Assembly: GCF_000340475.1 (NCBI RefSeq)
Contig: NZ_CM001792.1
Location: forward strand, 1,386,659 to 1,450,658
Source of the DNA: Oceanobacillus kimchii X50
Lineage (GTDB): Bacteria > Bacillota > Bacilli > Bacillales > Amphibacillaceae
Direction: 5' to 3'
DNA: 64,000 bases
Shown here: piece after piece, positions 44,117 to 55,327 of the stretch
Numbering within the stretch: the stretch's first letter is position 1
Layout: the number at the start of each line of letters is the position of its first letter
Translations under genes and position numbers: made by a program
Notes under the pieces: generated by a model
Database searches by the model: none
What the model was told of the DNA's origin: nothing
What the model saw: the letters and a program-made list of their open reading frames with translations, nothing else

Positions 44117-44332
44117 CTAGAGGTTCTCCAATTCTAATTTTCCAGTGTCTTTTTCATATTGGAGGTGTGCCTCATCCAACGGTTGAACAAATTCAATATT
44201 ATAGTTATGGTCACTATTGCTTATTTTTTTACGGACTTCACGTATAGTTTCAGCTTCTACGTATAAGCTCTTGGTGCGTTCTCTTACTGGAACTTCGTTT
44301 GGAAGTTCCTGATATAAAACTTTAAAAATCAT
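44117..44332 (-). CDS. rpoY: RNA polymerase epsilon subunit
   Basis: 71 residues, [20 protein letters not shown] and the [15 protein letters not shown] segment typical of RpoY (YkzG). Binds the RNA polymerase core. Conserved tandem with rnjA. Confidence 0.94.
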   Translation of the reverse strand: MIFKVLYQELPNEVPVRERTKSLYVEAETIREVRKKISNSDHNYNIEFVQPLDEAHLQYEKDTGKLELENL

Positions 44333-44466
44333 TTCATCTCTCCTAACATATAAAAAATTAATTTTATCTCTATGATATTACATTCCGTTATATTAGGTAA
44401 GTTTCCGTGGGCTTACCTAGTTTTGATAAATGGCAAATTGCATTGATTGGTAAACATAAAATGGTA

Positions 44467-44553
44467 TTATCTAAAAGTAGTTGGTACACGTCCTTCTTTG
44501 CCTAAAAAATCTTTAAACCGTTTCTTCAGCTTTTCTTTTAGGCGCTTCAGCAT
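44467..44553 (-). CDS. Candidate small basic peptide (28 aa)
   Basis: MLKRLKEKLKKRFKDFLGKE then GRVPTTFR. Strongly amphipathic and basic. AAGGAG is upstream but at 12 bases from the ATG; a GTG frame in the same place gives a different 16-residue peptide. Not recognised; it lies in the 570-base gap between rpoY and def, where no other gene is visible. Confidence 0.3.
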   Translation of the reverse strand: MLKRLKEKLKKRFKDFLGKEGRVPTTFR

Positions 44554-44905
44554 GAGGACTCACGTCTCCTTCCAATATTTTACGAAAAGCAACATTAACC
44601 CTCTACCGTCCAATCCTCTTATCTATAGTATAGTACGAAATCGTAAATAATTAAATAAAAATCCATAAATTATAAAAAATAGTTTCATTATTTAACCATC
44701 TATTTAGTATGATTTACCAAAGTAACAAATCTATACGTGTGATGTAAATACTATGTTAGTGCTAATATCAAGCTAATATACAATGTTACAAGTTAATATG
44801 TACAATAATGAAAAATATAAATCCGAGAAATACGATTTTTAGTTCGCTATCTCGGATTAACGTAATTAATCCCTGAGTATAGGGTAGTAACAACCCGACA
44901 CTAAC

Positions 44906-45457
44906 TTACTCAATTGGAGAAGAATTTTCAGGGATGTTAAATGGATTTTCTTTATTGATCCGATCGAAAAACATAATTCCATTAATATGATCAATCTCAT
45001 GTTGGAATACAACTGCTGGATATCCCTTTAGTCGTAATTTAACCGGCTGGTCATTGATATCGGTTGCTTTAATAGTAATCCTTGCATGGCGAGGAACGTA
45101 GCCTTCTACAGGGCGATCAACGGATAAACAACCTTCTCCACTCGATAAATAAGATTGTTCTACTGAATGGCTGATTATTCTAGGGTTTACTAATCCCATA
45201 CTATACAATTTTCCATCTATGTCTTCAAAATGGATAGCGATAATCTGTTTTTCAATTCCCAATTGAGGAGCTGCTAAACCCACACCAGCTCGTAATCCGT
45301 ATTTTTCTGCTATCTCTTCATCTTGACTATTTTTCAAGAATTGAATCATATCTTCTAGTAATTGTTTATCATCTTTTGATAATGGTACTTCTACAACTTC
45401 TGCATTTTTCGTTAAAGACGGGTGGCCTTCACGAACAATATCTTTCATTGTAATCAT
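44906..45457 (-). CDS. def: Peptide deformylase
   Basis: 183 residues. Motif 1 [10 protein letters not shown], motif 2 EGCLSVDRP with metal-ligand Cys, motif 3 [12 protein letters not shown]. It removes the formyl group from nascent proteins. Type II deformylase (DefB) as in Bacillus. ATG follows AAGGAG at 8 nt. Confidence 0.95.
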   Translation of the reverse strand: MITMKDIVREGHPSLTKNAEVVEVPLSKDDKQLLEDMIQFLKNSQDEEIAEKYGLRAGVGLAAPQLGIEKQIIAIHFEDIDGKLYSMGLVNPRIISHSVEQSYLSSGEGCLSVDRPVEGYVPRHARITIKATDINDQPVKLRLKGYPAVVFQHEIDHINGIMFFDRINKENPFNIPENSSPIE

Positions 45458-45694
45458 GATACTAACTCCTTTTCATGTGTAAATTAGTTTATAAATGGGT
45501 ATTCATATATAATAATGAAAGTTACTTCATTTTTATACCTCTATCATTTTAACATAATCATATTCATTCCTTCATAGAATATACATATGATAGAGGTGAA
45601 TTAAGGAAACTATTTACTTTTTCATCTAATTATTTATGGTATAATTTACAAAAATACTGTAAACATCGAAACAGAGATATAGGAGGAGTTATTA

Positions 45695-46378
45695 GTGTTT
45701 AAGAGGGGACTGCTAACGGTATTATCAATTATATTTATTCTAGTTATTACAGGTTGTAACAATGAAACTACTGAGGAAAAAATACATAGTCATTTAGAAG
45801 AGGCTGTTGCATTAGAAGAGGATTTTGAGAATCAACAAGAAGAGATTACGGAGTTAGAAGAAAAGGAACAAGAGATTTACAATCAAATTATCGATTTAGG
45901 CGTAGATGAAATTGATAAAATAAATGAACTGGCAAATGAGGCAATAACAGTTATTGAAGACAGAGAAGAAAAGATTACTGCTGAGAGGGGAAGTATTGAA
46001 GCATCAGAGGAAGAATTTAGCAATATTGAAGAACTAATTAATGATATTGATAAAGAAGAATCGTTAACAAATGCAGAAAATATGGTAGAAGTAATGAATC
46101 AACGTTATGAATCTTATTATACATTGAATGATGCATATATGAATTCATTAAGCTTAGAAAAGGAATTATACGAACTATTACAACAAGAAGATCTAGAGCA
46201 AGAAAAATTAACGGAACAAATAAATGCTGTAAACGATAGTTATGAAAAAGTAATCGAAGCGAATGAAGGATTTAATGAATTTACAGTTGAGTATAATGCT
46301 TTAAAACGAGAGTTTTATGAAAGTACGGATTTAAATGTAACATATGATGAAGAACCGGAAGCAGAACAAAAAGAGTAA
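45695..46378 (+). CDS. ykyA: YkyA-like cell-wall-binding lipoprotein
   Basis: 227 residues from a GTG start with AGGAGG. Lipobox ITGC at Cys21. The remainder is a long Glu/Lys-rich coiled-coil domain (LEEDFENQQEEITELEEKEQ). Position before pdhA matches B. subtilis. Function unknown. Confidence 0.88.
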   Translation: MFKRGLLTVLSIIFILVITGCNNETTEEKIHSHLEEAVALEEDFENQQEEITELEEKEQEIYNQIIDLGVDEIDKINELANEAITVIEDREEKITAERGSIEASEEEFSNIEELINDIDKEESLTNAENMVEVMNQRYESYYTLNDAYMNSLSLEKELYELLQQEDLEQEKLTEQINAVNDSYEKVIEANEGFNEFTVEYNALKREFYESTDLNVTYDEEPEAEQKE

Positions 46379-46390
46379 ATTAGATTTATA

Positions 46391-46428
46391 AAAACACGCG
46401 ATAAACAAGTTTTATCGCGTGTTTTTTT
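46391..46428 (+). terminator. Terminator of ykyA
   Basis: ACACGCGATAAA / TTTATCGCGTGT with seven T following. Confidence 0.85.
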
Positions 46429-46725
46429 GATGGGATATTTTACTTGAGTGATAGACCTTTCAAGATTAAAAAGCTTATACGAAGAGCATAATTGGAAGAA
46501 GAACTTCTCACTGAAATCAATTTCATTTATGATATATAAACTGTTTGAGTAGAACAATATGTTCTAAATGTTCCAAATAATGTCGACGCATAATAGAGTA
46601 TCTGTATCTTTTTTATTAATACAGTTCTTATTCAATAATAATACAGTTTTACTGGAATGCTTTATTTGATGTAATGGGTTTTTTGAAATCGTTATTAAAT
46701 GTGTTATTCTAAGAATACAAAGTGT

Positions 46726-46754
46726 TTGACCATAATAGGAAAATAAGATAATAT
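46726..46754 (+). promoter_or_regulatory. Vegetative promoter of the pdh operon
   Basis: TTGACC (46726-46731), 17 bases, TAATAT (46749-46754). It lies 184 bases before pdhA, so a long leader is expected. In the 507 bases between the ykyA terminator and pdhA no complete gene was found other than the candidate leader frame. Confidence 0.65.
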
Positions 46755-46769
46755 ATAGGAGACAAAAAA

Positions 46770-46859
46770 TTGTATCATTATCTTTCTGGATATTTTTGTA
46801 ACAGATTTCTTATGGAGAATGACATGATTATGATATTCTCAGAAAGGGTAGACGAATAA
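46770..46859 (+). CDS. Candidate leader frame in the pdh 5' region (29 aa)
   Basis: TTG start, 7 bases after AGGAGA, encoding MYHYLSGYFCNRFLMENDMI then MIFSERVDE. It lies about 15 bases after the predicted -10 box. No homologue recognised; may be chance. Its end is 78 bases before the pdhA start. Confidence 0.3.
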   Translation: MYHYLSGYFCNRFLMENDMIMIFSERVDE

Positions 46860-46931
46860 TATGTAATTTTTTGCGATCTTGGGTAGGCTAGGAAAGAAAA
46901 TAATAAAGCATATATGGAAAGGAAGAGGTGA

Positions 46932-48020
<1,089 letters not shown>

Positions 48021-48023
48021 ATC

Positions 48024-49001
48024 ATGGCACAAATGACAATGATTCAAGCTATCACTGATGCAATGCGCGTAGAATTGAAAAATGATGAAAACGTGCTTGT
48101 TTTTGGTGAAGACGTTGGACAAAATGGCGGAGTATTCCGTGCAACAGAAGGTCTTCAAGATGAATTTGGTGAAGATCGTGTGTTTGATACACCACTTGCT
48201 GAATCTGGAATCGGCGGACTTGCGATCGGTTTAGCATTAGAAGGATTTCGTCCAGTACCAGAAATTCAATTCTTCGGCTTCGTATATGAAGTAATGGATT
48301 CTATAAGTGGACAAATGGCGCGTATGCGTTATCGTTCTGGCGGTCATTATAATGCACCGATTACTGTTCGTGCACCATTTGGTGGAGGAGTCCATACGCC
48401 AGAATTACACGCTGATTCATTAGAAGGTCTAATGGCTCAACAACCAGGTTTAAAAGTCGTTATTCCTTCAACACCGTATGAAGCAAAAGGTCTATTGATT
48501 TCTGCTATTCGTGATAACGATCCGGTAGTATTCTTGGAGCATATGAAATTATATCGTTCTTTCCGTGGTGAAGTTCCTGAAGAAGACTATACTGTTGAAA
48601 TTGGGAAAGCTGATGTAAAACGCGAAGGTTCTGATGTAACATTAGTATCCTATGGTGCAATGGTACATTCATCTTTGAAAGCTGCTGAAGAATTGGAAAA
48701 AGACGGAATTCAAGCAGAAGTAATTGACTTACGTACAGTTTCTCCAATTGACTACGAAACAATCCTAGCATCTGTAAAGAAAACAAATCGTGTAGTTGTT
48801 GTACAAGAAGCACAGCGTCAAGCAGGGGTTGCAGGTCAAGTTATTTCAGAAATTCAAGAAAGAGCAATTCTAGACTTAGAGGCACCAATTCTACGAGTTA
48901 GCGCTCCTGATACAGTTTATTCGTTCTCTGATGCAGAAGAAACATGGTTGCCAAACCATAAAGATATCGTAGAGAAAGTAAACGAAGTAATTAATTTCTA
49001 A
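48024..49001 (+). CDS. pdhB: Pyruvate dehydrogenase E1 beta
   Basis: 325 residues; [20 protein letters not shown] holds the TPP-binding Glu. Together with PdhA decarboxylates pyruvate and transfers acetyl to lipoate. Three bases between stop and the pdhA frame. Confidence 0.96.
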   Translation: MAQMTMIQAITDAMRVELKNDENVLVFGEDVGQNGGVFRATEGLQDEFGEDRVFDTPLAESGIGGLAIGLALEGFRPVPEIQFFGFVYEVMDSISGQMARMRYRSGGHYNAPITVRAPFGGGVHTPELHADSLEGLMAQQPGLKVVIPSTPYEAKGLLISAIRDNDPVVFLEHMKLYRSFRGEVPEEDYTVEIGKADVKREGSDVTLVSYGAMVHSSLKAAEELEKDGIQAEVIDLRTVSPIDYETILASVKKTNRVVVVQEAQRQAGVAGQVISEIQERAILDLEAPILRVSAPDTVYSFSDAEETWLPNHKDIVEKVNEVINF

Positions 49002-49024
49002 AATAGTTTAGGAGGTTTCATAGC

Positions 49025-50305
49025 ATGGCATTTAATTTTAAGTTACCGGATATTGGTGAAGGTATCCATGAAGGTGAAATAGTAAAGTGGTTCGTAAAAG
49101 AAGGCGACGAAGTAAAAGAAGATGATGTACTTTGTGAAGTACAAAACGACAAATCAGTTGTTGAAATTCCTTCTCAAGTAGATGGAAAAGTTACAAAGAT
49201 TCACGTTGCTGAAGGCGATGTTGCAGTAGTAGGAGATACACTAATTTCTTTTGATGCAGAAGGTTATGATGATGAAGGTGATAGTGCTGATGATTCATCT
49301 TCTGAGCCTGAAGAAGAAAAATCTACAGATTCTAAAGAAGAAAAAGAAGCGCCAAAAGAAGAAGAGTCAAGCGAGCAATCTGATGATACTCGTGTAATTG
49401 CAATGCCTTCTGTACGTAAATTTGCACGTGATAACGACGTTAATATCAAAGAAGTAAACGGAACTGGTAAAAATGGTCGTATTCTTAAAGAAGATGTAGA
49501 AAGCTATCTAAGTGGTGACCAGCCATCTAGTGAAGTATCCGAGGACAAAGCTGAAGCTTCTTCTGAAGATAAACAAGAATCGAAAGCTGCACCTCAAGGT
49601 CAGTATCCAGAAACACGTGAGAAAATGACTGCAATCCGTAAATCTATTGCTAAATCAATGGTTAATTCGAAATCAAAAGCACCTCATGTTACACTTATGG
49701 ATGAAATTGATGTAACAGAACTTGTTGCTCACCGTAAGAAATTCAAAGCAGTTGCTGCTGAGCAAGATATTAAATTAACTTATTTACCTTATGTAGTTAA
49801 AGCATTAGTATCTGCGTCCAAGAAGTTCCCAATCTTGAATTCTTATATTGATGAAAATACGGATGAGATTGTTGAGAAGCATTATTACAACATTGGAATT
49901 GCAGCAGACACTGATAGAGGTCTATTAGTTCCAGTTGTAAAAGATTCTGATAAGAAATCTATTTTCCAAATCTCTCAAGAAATCAATGAATTGGCAGGGA
50001 AAGCTCGAGATGGTAAACTTAAACCTGATGAGATGAAAGGTGCTTCTAACACTATTTCTAATATTGGTTCTGCTGGTGGACAGTGGTTTACTCCAGTATT
50101 AAACTACCCAGAAGCAGTTATTCTTGGTATTGGACGTATCGCTGATAAACCAGTTGTTCGTGATGGTGAAATTGTAGTAGCTCCAGTTCTCGCTGTATCC
50201 TTAAGCTTTGATCATCGTATCGTTGACGGCGCAACAGCACAACTTGCACTAAATCAAATTAAACGATTATTGAATGATCCACAATTAATTATGATGGAGG
50301 CGTAA
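49025..50305 (+). CDS. pdhC: Dihydrolipoamide acetyltransferase E2
   Basis: 426 residues: one lipoyl domain with lipoyl-Lys43 in [10 protein letters not shown]; a Glu/Ser-rich linker (80-120); peripheral-subunit-binding domain at about 122-158; second linker; catalytic domain with DHRIVDG at 396-402 (His397, Asp401). Forms the complex core. One lipoyl domain, as usual in Bacillus. Confidence 0.97.
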   Translation: MAFNFKLPDIGEGIHEGEIVKWFVKEGDEVKEDDVLCEVQNDKSVVEIPSQVDGKVTKIHVAEGDVAVVGDTLISFDAEGYDDEGDSADDSSSEPEEEKSTDSKEEKEAPKEEESSEQSDDTRVIAMPSVRKFARDNDVNIKEVNGTGKNGRILKEDVESYLSGDQPSSEVSEDKAEASSEDKQESKAAPQGQYPETREKMTAIRKSIAKSMVNSKSKAPHVTLMDEIDVTELVAHRKKFKAVAAEQDIKLTYLPYVVKALVSASKKFPILNSYIDENTDEIVEKHYYNIGIAADTDRGLLVPVVKDSDKKSIFQISQEINELAGKARDGKLKPDEMKGASNTISNIGSAGGQWFTPVLNYPEAVILGIGRIADKPVVRDGEIVVAPVLAVSLSFDHRIVDGATAQLALNQIKRLLNDPQLIMMEA

Positions 50306-50308
50306 GTA

Positions 50309-51715
50309 ATGGTAGTAGGAGATTTTCCGGTAGAAGTAGATACTCTAGTCGTTGGGGCAGGACCTGGTGGCTATGTTGCGGCAATTCGTGCTGCACAACT
50401 AGGTCAAAAAGTAACAATCGTAGATAAAGGAGCTTTAGGTGGAGTTTGCTTAAATGTAGGCTGTATCCCTTCTAAAGCACTAATTGAAGCTGGCCATAAA
50501 TATGAAAATGCTCATGGATCTGAAGATCTTGGAATTAAAACAGATAAAGTAGAAGTCGACTTTTCTAAAGTTCAAGACTGGAAGGGTTCTGTTGTTAACA
50601 AACTTACTTCAGGTGTTGAGAGTTTATTAAAAGGTAATAAAGTAGATATCGTAAAAGGTGAAGCATATTTCGTAGATGCAAATACTGCTAAAATTGCTGG
50701 AGAGAGTAGTTCTCAAACGTATAAATTTAAGCATTGTATCTTAGCAACTGGTTCTTCGCCAATTGAAATTCCATCATTTAAGTTCTCTGATCGCGTTCTT
50801 GATTCTACTGGCGCATTGAACTTAAAAGAAATACCGAAGAAGATGGTAGTTATTGGTTCTGGATATGTAGGTACAGAACTTGGTACAGCATATGCTAACT
50901 TTGGAACTGAAATTACTTTCTTAGAAGGTGCAAAAGACATCTTAGGCGGATTTGAGAAACAAATGACGCAAATTGTTAAAAAAGGCCTTAAGAAAAAAGG
51001 CGCTACAATCATCACAGAAGCAATGGCTAAAGGTGTGGAAGAAACAAAAGATGGCGTAAAAGTTTCTTATGAAGTGAATGGTAAAGAAGAAACAATTGAG
51101 GCAGATTATGTACTTGTAACTGTAGGACGTCGTCCGAACACTGAAGAGCTTGGTTTAGAACAAATGGGTGTTAAGGTGACAGATAGAGGCCATATTGAAA
51201 TAGATAAGCAATGTAAAACAAGCGTTGATAATATCTATGCAATTGGTGATATTGTAGAAGGACCTGCACTTGCCCACAAAGCTTCTTATGAAGGTAAGAT
51301 TGCTGCTGAAGCTATTAGCGGAGAAAAATCTGAAATCGACTACGTAGGTATTCCTGCAGTAGCATTTACAGAACCTGAATTAGCTACAGTTGGTATGTCT
51401 GAACAAGATGCAAAAGATGCTGGCTATGATGTGAAAGTGGGTAAATTCCCATTTGCTGCGAATGGCCGTGCACTTTCTTTAAATAACACAGATGGTTTCT
51501 TAAAACTAATCACTCGTAAAGATGATGGTTTAGTAATCGGTGGACAAATTGCTGGTCCAAATGCTAGTGATATGATTTCTGAGATCGGTTTAGCAATCGA
51601 AGCTGGTATGACTGCTGAAGATATTTCATTAACTATCCATGCTCATCCAACATTAGGTGAGATTACAATGGAAGCAGCAGAAGTAGCTTTAGGTACACCA
51701 ATTCATACTATGTAA
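50309..51715 (+). CDS. pdhD: Dihydrolipoamide dehydrogenase E3
   Basis: 468 residues. Redox disulfide Cys47-Cys52 in [16 protein letters not shown] fold GAGPGG, NAD fold [12 protein letters not shown] and the dimer-interface His in HAHPTLGE. Regenerates lipoamide for PDH and other 2-oxoacid dehydrogenases. Ends the operon. Confidence 0.97.
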   Translation: MVVGDFPVEVDTLVVGAGPGGYVAAIRAAQLGQKVTIVDKGALGGVCLNVGCIPSKALIEAGHKYENAHGSEDLGIKTDKVEVDFSKVQDWKGSVVNKLTSGVESLLKGNKVDIVKGEAYFVDANTAKIAGESSSQTYKFKHCILATGSSPIEIPSFKFSDRVLDSTGALNLKEIPKKMVVIGSGYVGTELGTAYANFGTEITFLEGAKDILGGFEKQMTQIVKKGLKKKGATIITEAMAKGVEETKDGVKVSYEVNGKEETIEADYVLVTVGRRPNTEELGLEQMGVKVTDRGHIEIDKQCKTSVDNIYAIGDIVEGPALAHKASYEGKIAAEAISGEKSEIDYVGIPAVAFTEPELATVGMSEQDAKDAGYDVKVGKFPFAANGRALSLNNTDGFLKLITRKDDGLVIGGQIAGPNASDMISEIGLAIEAGMTAEDISLTIHAHPTLGEITMEAAEVALGTPIHTM

Positions 51716-51725
51716 TAAATAAAAT

Positions 51726-51773
51726 AAAAGCTGCCAAGTAAATTGCTAATCAATTACTTGGCAGCTTTTTTCT
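51726..51773. terminator. Terminator of the pdh operon
   Basis: Near-perfect stem AAAGCTGCCAAGTAA / TTACTTGGCAGCTTT, followed by T-run. Confidence 0.9.
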
Positions 51774-51777
51774 TAAT

Positions 51778-52140
51778 TTAAAGTAACGTTTCAATTTCTT
51801 GAACTATCTCTTCTTTCGTAATATCTCCGTTTAACTCATTTTTAATTTTACCGTCTTCAAGTATATACATGCTGCTTTCTGTACTTTCATGTTCTATGTT
51901 GTATTGGTTTAAATTATTATTCTTCGTTAATTTTTCAGCTGAAAAAGCGTAAGGATGTTTTTCTCTTAATTCAAAGATAGCATCTAAATATATATCAGGA
52001 TTTTTTTTGGATTGTATATAAAGAACCTCATGATTTGTTAAATCGATAGAAATGACATCATATGGATTGGATTCTTTTTGACAAGCCGTAAGCAATGTAA
52101 TAATTATAATGAAGAAAATAAATATAAAATATTTTTTCAT
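51778..52140 (-). CDS. Small lipoprotein of unknown function
   Basis: 120 residues. Signal peptide, lipobox LTAC (Cys20), then a mixed charged domain with no recognised fold. Convergent to pdhD. Confidence 0.7.
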   Translation of the reverse strand: MKKYFIFIFFIIIITLLTACQKESNPYDVISIDLTNHEVLYIQSKKNPDIYLDAIFELREKHPYAFSAEKLTKNNNLNQYNIEHESTESSMYILEDGKIKNELNGDITKEEIVQEIETLL

Positions 52141-52395
52141 GCTTATTCACGCCTCTCATAAATTTTACCTAATTATGAGTTTATCAAAGAAATATAAGTA
52201 AAAAGTCACTGTTAATAAAAAGTAAAATAAATGATACCGCTACAACATAATACGACAATTTATTGTTAATTTGTAAACATAATGTCAAATATCTTAGAAA
52301 AAAATTGTAGATTATTATAGTCAGTCATTATAGGTAAAAGTAAAATCCAATTAGTTTAACTTTTTTAATTCATTACACATATTAGTATTACGTGA

Positions 52396-52424
52396 TTGAT
52401 GAGAACAATGTATTATCCTATAAT
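52396..52424 (+). promoter_or_regulatory. Vegetative promoter upstream of the NodB lipoprotein
   Basis: TTGATG, 17 bases, TATAAT. It lies in the 327-base gap after the small lipoprotein, which otherwise holds no gene that I can see. Confidence 0.55.
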
Positions 52425-52467
52425 GAAACTAGTAATCTATTAAAATTCATCTTGGAGGTACTACATA

Positions 52468-53343
52468 ATGAAAGTATCACGCTTTAATACTTATCTATAC
52501 ATGACATTGTTTTTTTGTATGGTATTGATAGCATGTAGTAATGATTCGGATTCTGTCGGAAAAGAAAAACCTAGTGAAGAAAATGAAACGAATGAAAGTG
52601 CCAATGCACAAGACAAGGAACAACCTGAGAATAATGATAAGGATCAAACGGAAGAAGAGAAAGAAGAAGAATTAGAGGAGCAAGAACCGGAATATTACAT
52701 ATCTGAAGAAACCGCAACAGTGTTACCACTGGATAATGCAAATGAAAATATAGTCCTTCTCACGATTGATGATGTTCCTGATGCAAATGCGGTAGAGATG
52801 GCACACACTTTAAAAGACTTAGGAGTAGGAGCTATTTTTTTTGTGAATGGGCATTTTATCAATGATGATGAGGGTGCAGAAAAACTAAAAGAAATTCATG
52901 ACATGGGATTTTTAATTGGAAATCATACAAATACTCACCCAGTGCTTCCAGAGCTAACAAAAGAGGAACAAACTGAGGAGATTGTTTCTGTAAATAATCG
53001 TGTAGAAGAGATAATTGGAGAACGTCCAAAATTCTTTAGAGCTCCACATGGTATGAATTCAGACCATTCAAAGAATGTTGCCAAAGAAGAGAATATGGCT
53101 ATAATGAATTGGACGTATGGTTATGATTATTTTGACGCTTATACGGAACCTAAAGCATTAACTGAAGCGATGATAACCGGTAAAGGACCTGAGGCAGGCG
53201 TGGATTATTCGTTACTAAAACCTGGAGCAAATTTGCTAATGCATGATCGTGATTGGACGAATAAGGCATTGAAGGATATAGTGGAAGGGTTACAAAATCA
53301 AGGATATGAAATAGTGGATCCACATTTAATAGAAACTTCATAA
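52468..53343 (+). CDS. Polysaccharide deacetylase (NodB) lipoprotein
   Basis: 291 residues. Lipobox LIAC at Cys23, acidic Asp/Glu/Asn linker (30-75), then NodB domain with LLTIDDVPD (catalytic Asp pair), HTNTHPVL (metal His pair), RAPHG and LLMHDRD. TIDD replaces the usual TFDD. It probably deacetylates peptidoglycan or an extracellular glycan. Followed by the SR1 region. Confidence 0.9.
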   Translation: MKVSRFNTYLYMTLFFCMVLIACSNDSDSVGKEKPSEENETNESANAQDKEQPENNDKDQTEEEKEEELEEQEPEYYISEETATVLPLDNANENIVLLTIDDVPDANAVEMAHTLKDLGVGAIFFVNGHFINDDEGAEKLKEIHDMGFLIGNHTNTHPVLPELTKEEQTEEIVSVNNRVEEIIGERPKFFRAPHGMNSDHSKNVAKEENMAIMNWTYGYDYFDAYTEPKALTEAMITGKGPEAGVDYSLLKPGANLLMHDRDWTNKALKDIVEGLQNQGYEIVDPHLIETS

Positions 53344-53397
53344 TATATGATGAGAGTTAATAGGTTCAGATAACCAATTAACTCTTTTTTGTTTTAT

Positions 53398-53408
53398 TGT
53401 GTCATACT
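53398..53408 (+). promoter_or_regulatory. CcpN operator, distal box
   Basis: TGTGTCATACT fits the CcpN consensus TRTGHYATAYW at every position. It is located just upstream of the -35 region of SR1. Confidence 0.65.
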
Positions 53409-53416
53409 AATTTATA

Positions 53417-53445
53417 TTGACAGATTAATTATGTCATAATATAAT
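53417..53445 (+). promoter_or_regulatory. Promoter of the SR1 RNA
   Basis: TTGACA (53417-53422), 17 bases, TATAAT (53440-53445): a full sigma-A consensus. The second CcpN-type box lies between the two hexamers. Confidence 0.9.
53430..53440 (+). promoter_or_regulatory. CcpN operator, promoter-spacer box
   Basis: TATGTCATAAT matches TRTGHYATAYW except one base (A for Y at position 10). Overlaps the promoter spacer, so CcpN binding should block SR1 when glycolytic carbon is present. Confidence 0.6.
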
Positions 53446-53484
53446 GTGGATAGGACGACATAAACTGTAAAAGGAGATGACTTC

Positions 53485-53601
53485 ATGGGTACAATAATAT
53501 GCCAGGATTGTCAACATGTTATCGAACACTTTGAAGGGGAGAAGGTAACGACCTTGTATAGTACTTGTCCAACCTGTTCTTCAAAAAAACAACAGAAATA
53601 A
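53485..53601 (+). CDS. SR1P, GapA-binding peptide
   Basis: 38 residues: MGTIICQDCQHVIEHFEGEK then VTTLYSTCPTCSSKKQQK. The start MGTIxCQDC and VTTLYxTC are the SR1P core; two CxxC pairs are kept. In B. subtilis SR1P binds GapA and affects RNase J1 association, and rnjA lies in this window. AAAGGAGATG is the ribosome site. Confidence 0.9.
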   Translation: MGTIICQDCQHVIEHFEGEKVTTLYSTCPTCSSKKQQK

Positions 53602-53619
53602 TATATATTTATGCAAAGT

Positions 53620-53849
53620 GGCTGGGACATAACAAAAAGATTTGATCAAAATACGGATGGTAACTAGATCAGCGTAAGAAATATACGGAGACTCCTGTGG
53701 GAATAAGGCCTAGGTGAGACCCTGGATTGCGTAGCAACCGGAGGTTATCAGCTACCCACGGAAAGCGGAGTATATTTCTGAAGTGGGTTTTCAAAAGCAA
53801 ATCATTCGGATTTATCTTTTGATTAAATGCTTTTGTCCAGCCTTTTTTT
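53620..53849 (+). repeat. Dispersed palindromic element, copy 4 (complete)
   Basis: Ends GGCTGGGACA (53620-53629) and TGTCCAGCC (53834-53842) pair, followed by seven T. Inside are GAAATATACGGAGACTCCTG and GCGGAGTATATTTCTGAAG. The flanking arms AAGATTTGATCAAAA and TTTATCTTTTGATTAA are roughly complementary. The whole forms one long imperfect hairpin with a terminator-like end, and occupies the 334-base gap. Confidence 0.7.
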
Positions 53850-53935
53850 GTGTAGGTTATTCAAGAAAGAATTAGCGTCTGCTGGTTTTTCATGATAGGA
53901 TAATTTATATTGCTTTAATAAAGAGGTGTTAAGAA

Positions 53936-54202
53936 ATGAGTTATCAATACCCAATGGACGAAACATGGTCAACGGAAGAAATTATTGATGTAGTAAACTT
54001 TTTTTCTTTAATTGAAAAAGCATATGAAAAACAAGTGGATCGAGAAGAAGTATTAGCTTTGTACAGAAGATTTAAACAAATAGTACCTTCTAAAAGTGAG
54101 GAGAAAAAATTATTCTCTCAATTTCAAGAGGCATCAGGGTATTCAAGCTACCACGTGGTTAAGCAAGCGAGAGAAACAAATGGATCCAGTATACGTATGT
54201 AA
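53936..54202 (+). CDS. yktA: UPF0223 family protein YktA
   Basis: 88 residues, helical and soluble, [20 protein letters not shown] with a central FKQIVPSK. Position between SR1 and yktB matches B. subtilis. Function unknown. Confidence 0.87.
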   Translation: MSYQYPMDETWSTEEIIDVVNFFSLIEKAYEKQVDREEVLALYRRFKQIVPSKSEEKKLFSQFQEASGYSSYHVVKQARETNGSSIRM

Positions 54203-54299
54203 TAGTAGGAGTCGACAAAAATGATTTGCAGAATGGCCGAACGATACTTAGTTGAAGAGTAATATATGTAACATCAGTATAATCAGACTTTTCTCTGTG

Positions 54300-54440
54300 A
54301 GTGTATAACTGTTTTTTGCAATATATGGATGACTGAGGGAAAAGGCATAGGTGAGCCGCTCAAGGAGCTTGAGCTACTTGGAGGTTCACCAGCCATTTTT
54401 TTAATGTAATATAATTTTGAAGTGGTTATCAAAAACACTA
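54300..54440 (+). repeat. Dispersed element, copy 5 (degenerate)
   Basis: GGAAAAGGCATAGGTGAGCC, a central hairpin (GCTCAAGGAGCTTGAGC) and GGAGGTTCACCAGCC. Shares GGCATAGG and GAGGYTCACCAGC with the 17.8-kb copy. The gap 54203-54471 holds nothing else. Confidence 0.5.
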
Positions 54441-54471
54441 TTGTACCCAATCTCATTTTACTTATTTTCTT

Positions 54472-55089
54472 TTATGCATCTCTAGAATCTATTGCTAATT
54501 GATATAATGGTAATAGATGATCGAATACATCCAAGGTCATTTGATATAGTTCTTCTCCGTTGGCAAGGATAGGATCTCCTTTTTTAATGTGTTTGCCAAC
54601 TAGAAACTCTGCCTTTTTTACATCTCGAAATCGCTCGAGGTGACTTTTGTTTAAATCAGTTAACGGTATAGCTTCTTTTTTTGTGTGATCGAGGGAAACG
54701 ACAAAAGTTGACGGAAGTTCCTTTATTTCATTAAAATGATCAATTAAAGCACTAGCTATTTTAGATTTGTTCGGTAATTCATATATAAATGCTAACCAAA
54801 TAAATACATGATCATCAAATACACCTAATTGAAAATGAGGGTGTTTTTTGTATCCACGCTTATTATCAGCTATTGCAAGCCAAGTATCATTTGGTGGATT
54901 TACTGTACGACGTGCATGCTTTGCAATATGTAAGAACAGATCATTATTCGTTTTTTTTGATAAGTCTTCAGCAAGCGATTCTCCGATTTGTTGAAACTTT
55001 GGTTGTATCCTTGTTTGAATTGCTTCCATACGTTCGTCAAGACCGTTAATATTAAAGGTTTCAAAGTCTTTATTAGTAAAGCCGTTCAT
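54472..55089 (-). CDS. yktB: UPF0637 family protein YktB
   Basis: 205 residues, MNGFTNKDFETFNINGLDER, with the conserved NGEELYQMTLDVFDHLLPLY end. Divergent partner of the yktA region. Function unknown. Confidence 0.88.
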   Translation of the reverse strand: MNGFTNKDFETFNINGLDERMEAIQTRIQPKFQQIGESLAEDLSKKTNNDLFLHIAKHARRTVNPPNDTWLAIADNKRGYKKHPHFQLGVFDDHVFIWLAFIYELPNKSKIASALIDHFNEIKELPSTFVVSLDHTKKEAIPLTDLNKSHLERFRDVKKAEFLVGKHIKKGDPILANGEELYQMTLDVFDHLLPLYQLAIDSRDA

Positions 55090-55327
55090 TAGTAAACATT
55101 CATCCTTTCATACGTCTAGATTATAATAATTATTATTAAGTAAATAGAAGAATAAGTCAAGTAAAGTAGTTTTATTAGGTTTGATGGCGGTTATTACAGG
55201 GAATAGAAACCTAAATATTTTCATTATTTTTGTTATTATGAAGAACAAATAATCGCTATACTCATAAAATAAAACAAATAAGTGACAGGCGTATTTAAAT
55301 GATATGCCGTTAGCTAGGAGTGAGGGA

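Larger units (their letters stand above)
53452..53849 (+). ncRNA. SR1-type dual-function RNA
   Basis: Starts at the perfect promoter and contains the SR1P peptide gene, as SR1 of B. subtilis does between pdhD and speA. The 3' end assigned here is the T-run of the dispersed repeat at 53620-53849; no nearer terminator is seen. SR1 represses ahrC by base-pairing and carries the peptide that binds glyceraldehyde-3-phosphate dehydrogenase. The 398-base span is longer than the roughly 205 bases known for B. subtilis. Confidence 0.65.

Noticed and set aside
44447..44650. Plus-strand 67-codon frame in the rpoY-def gap
   Set aside because: No Shine-Dalgarno sequence, odd composition; the region is better explained as non-coding or by the small minus-strand frame.
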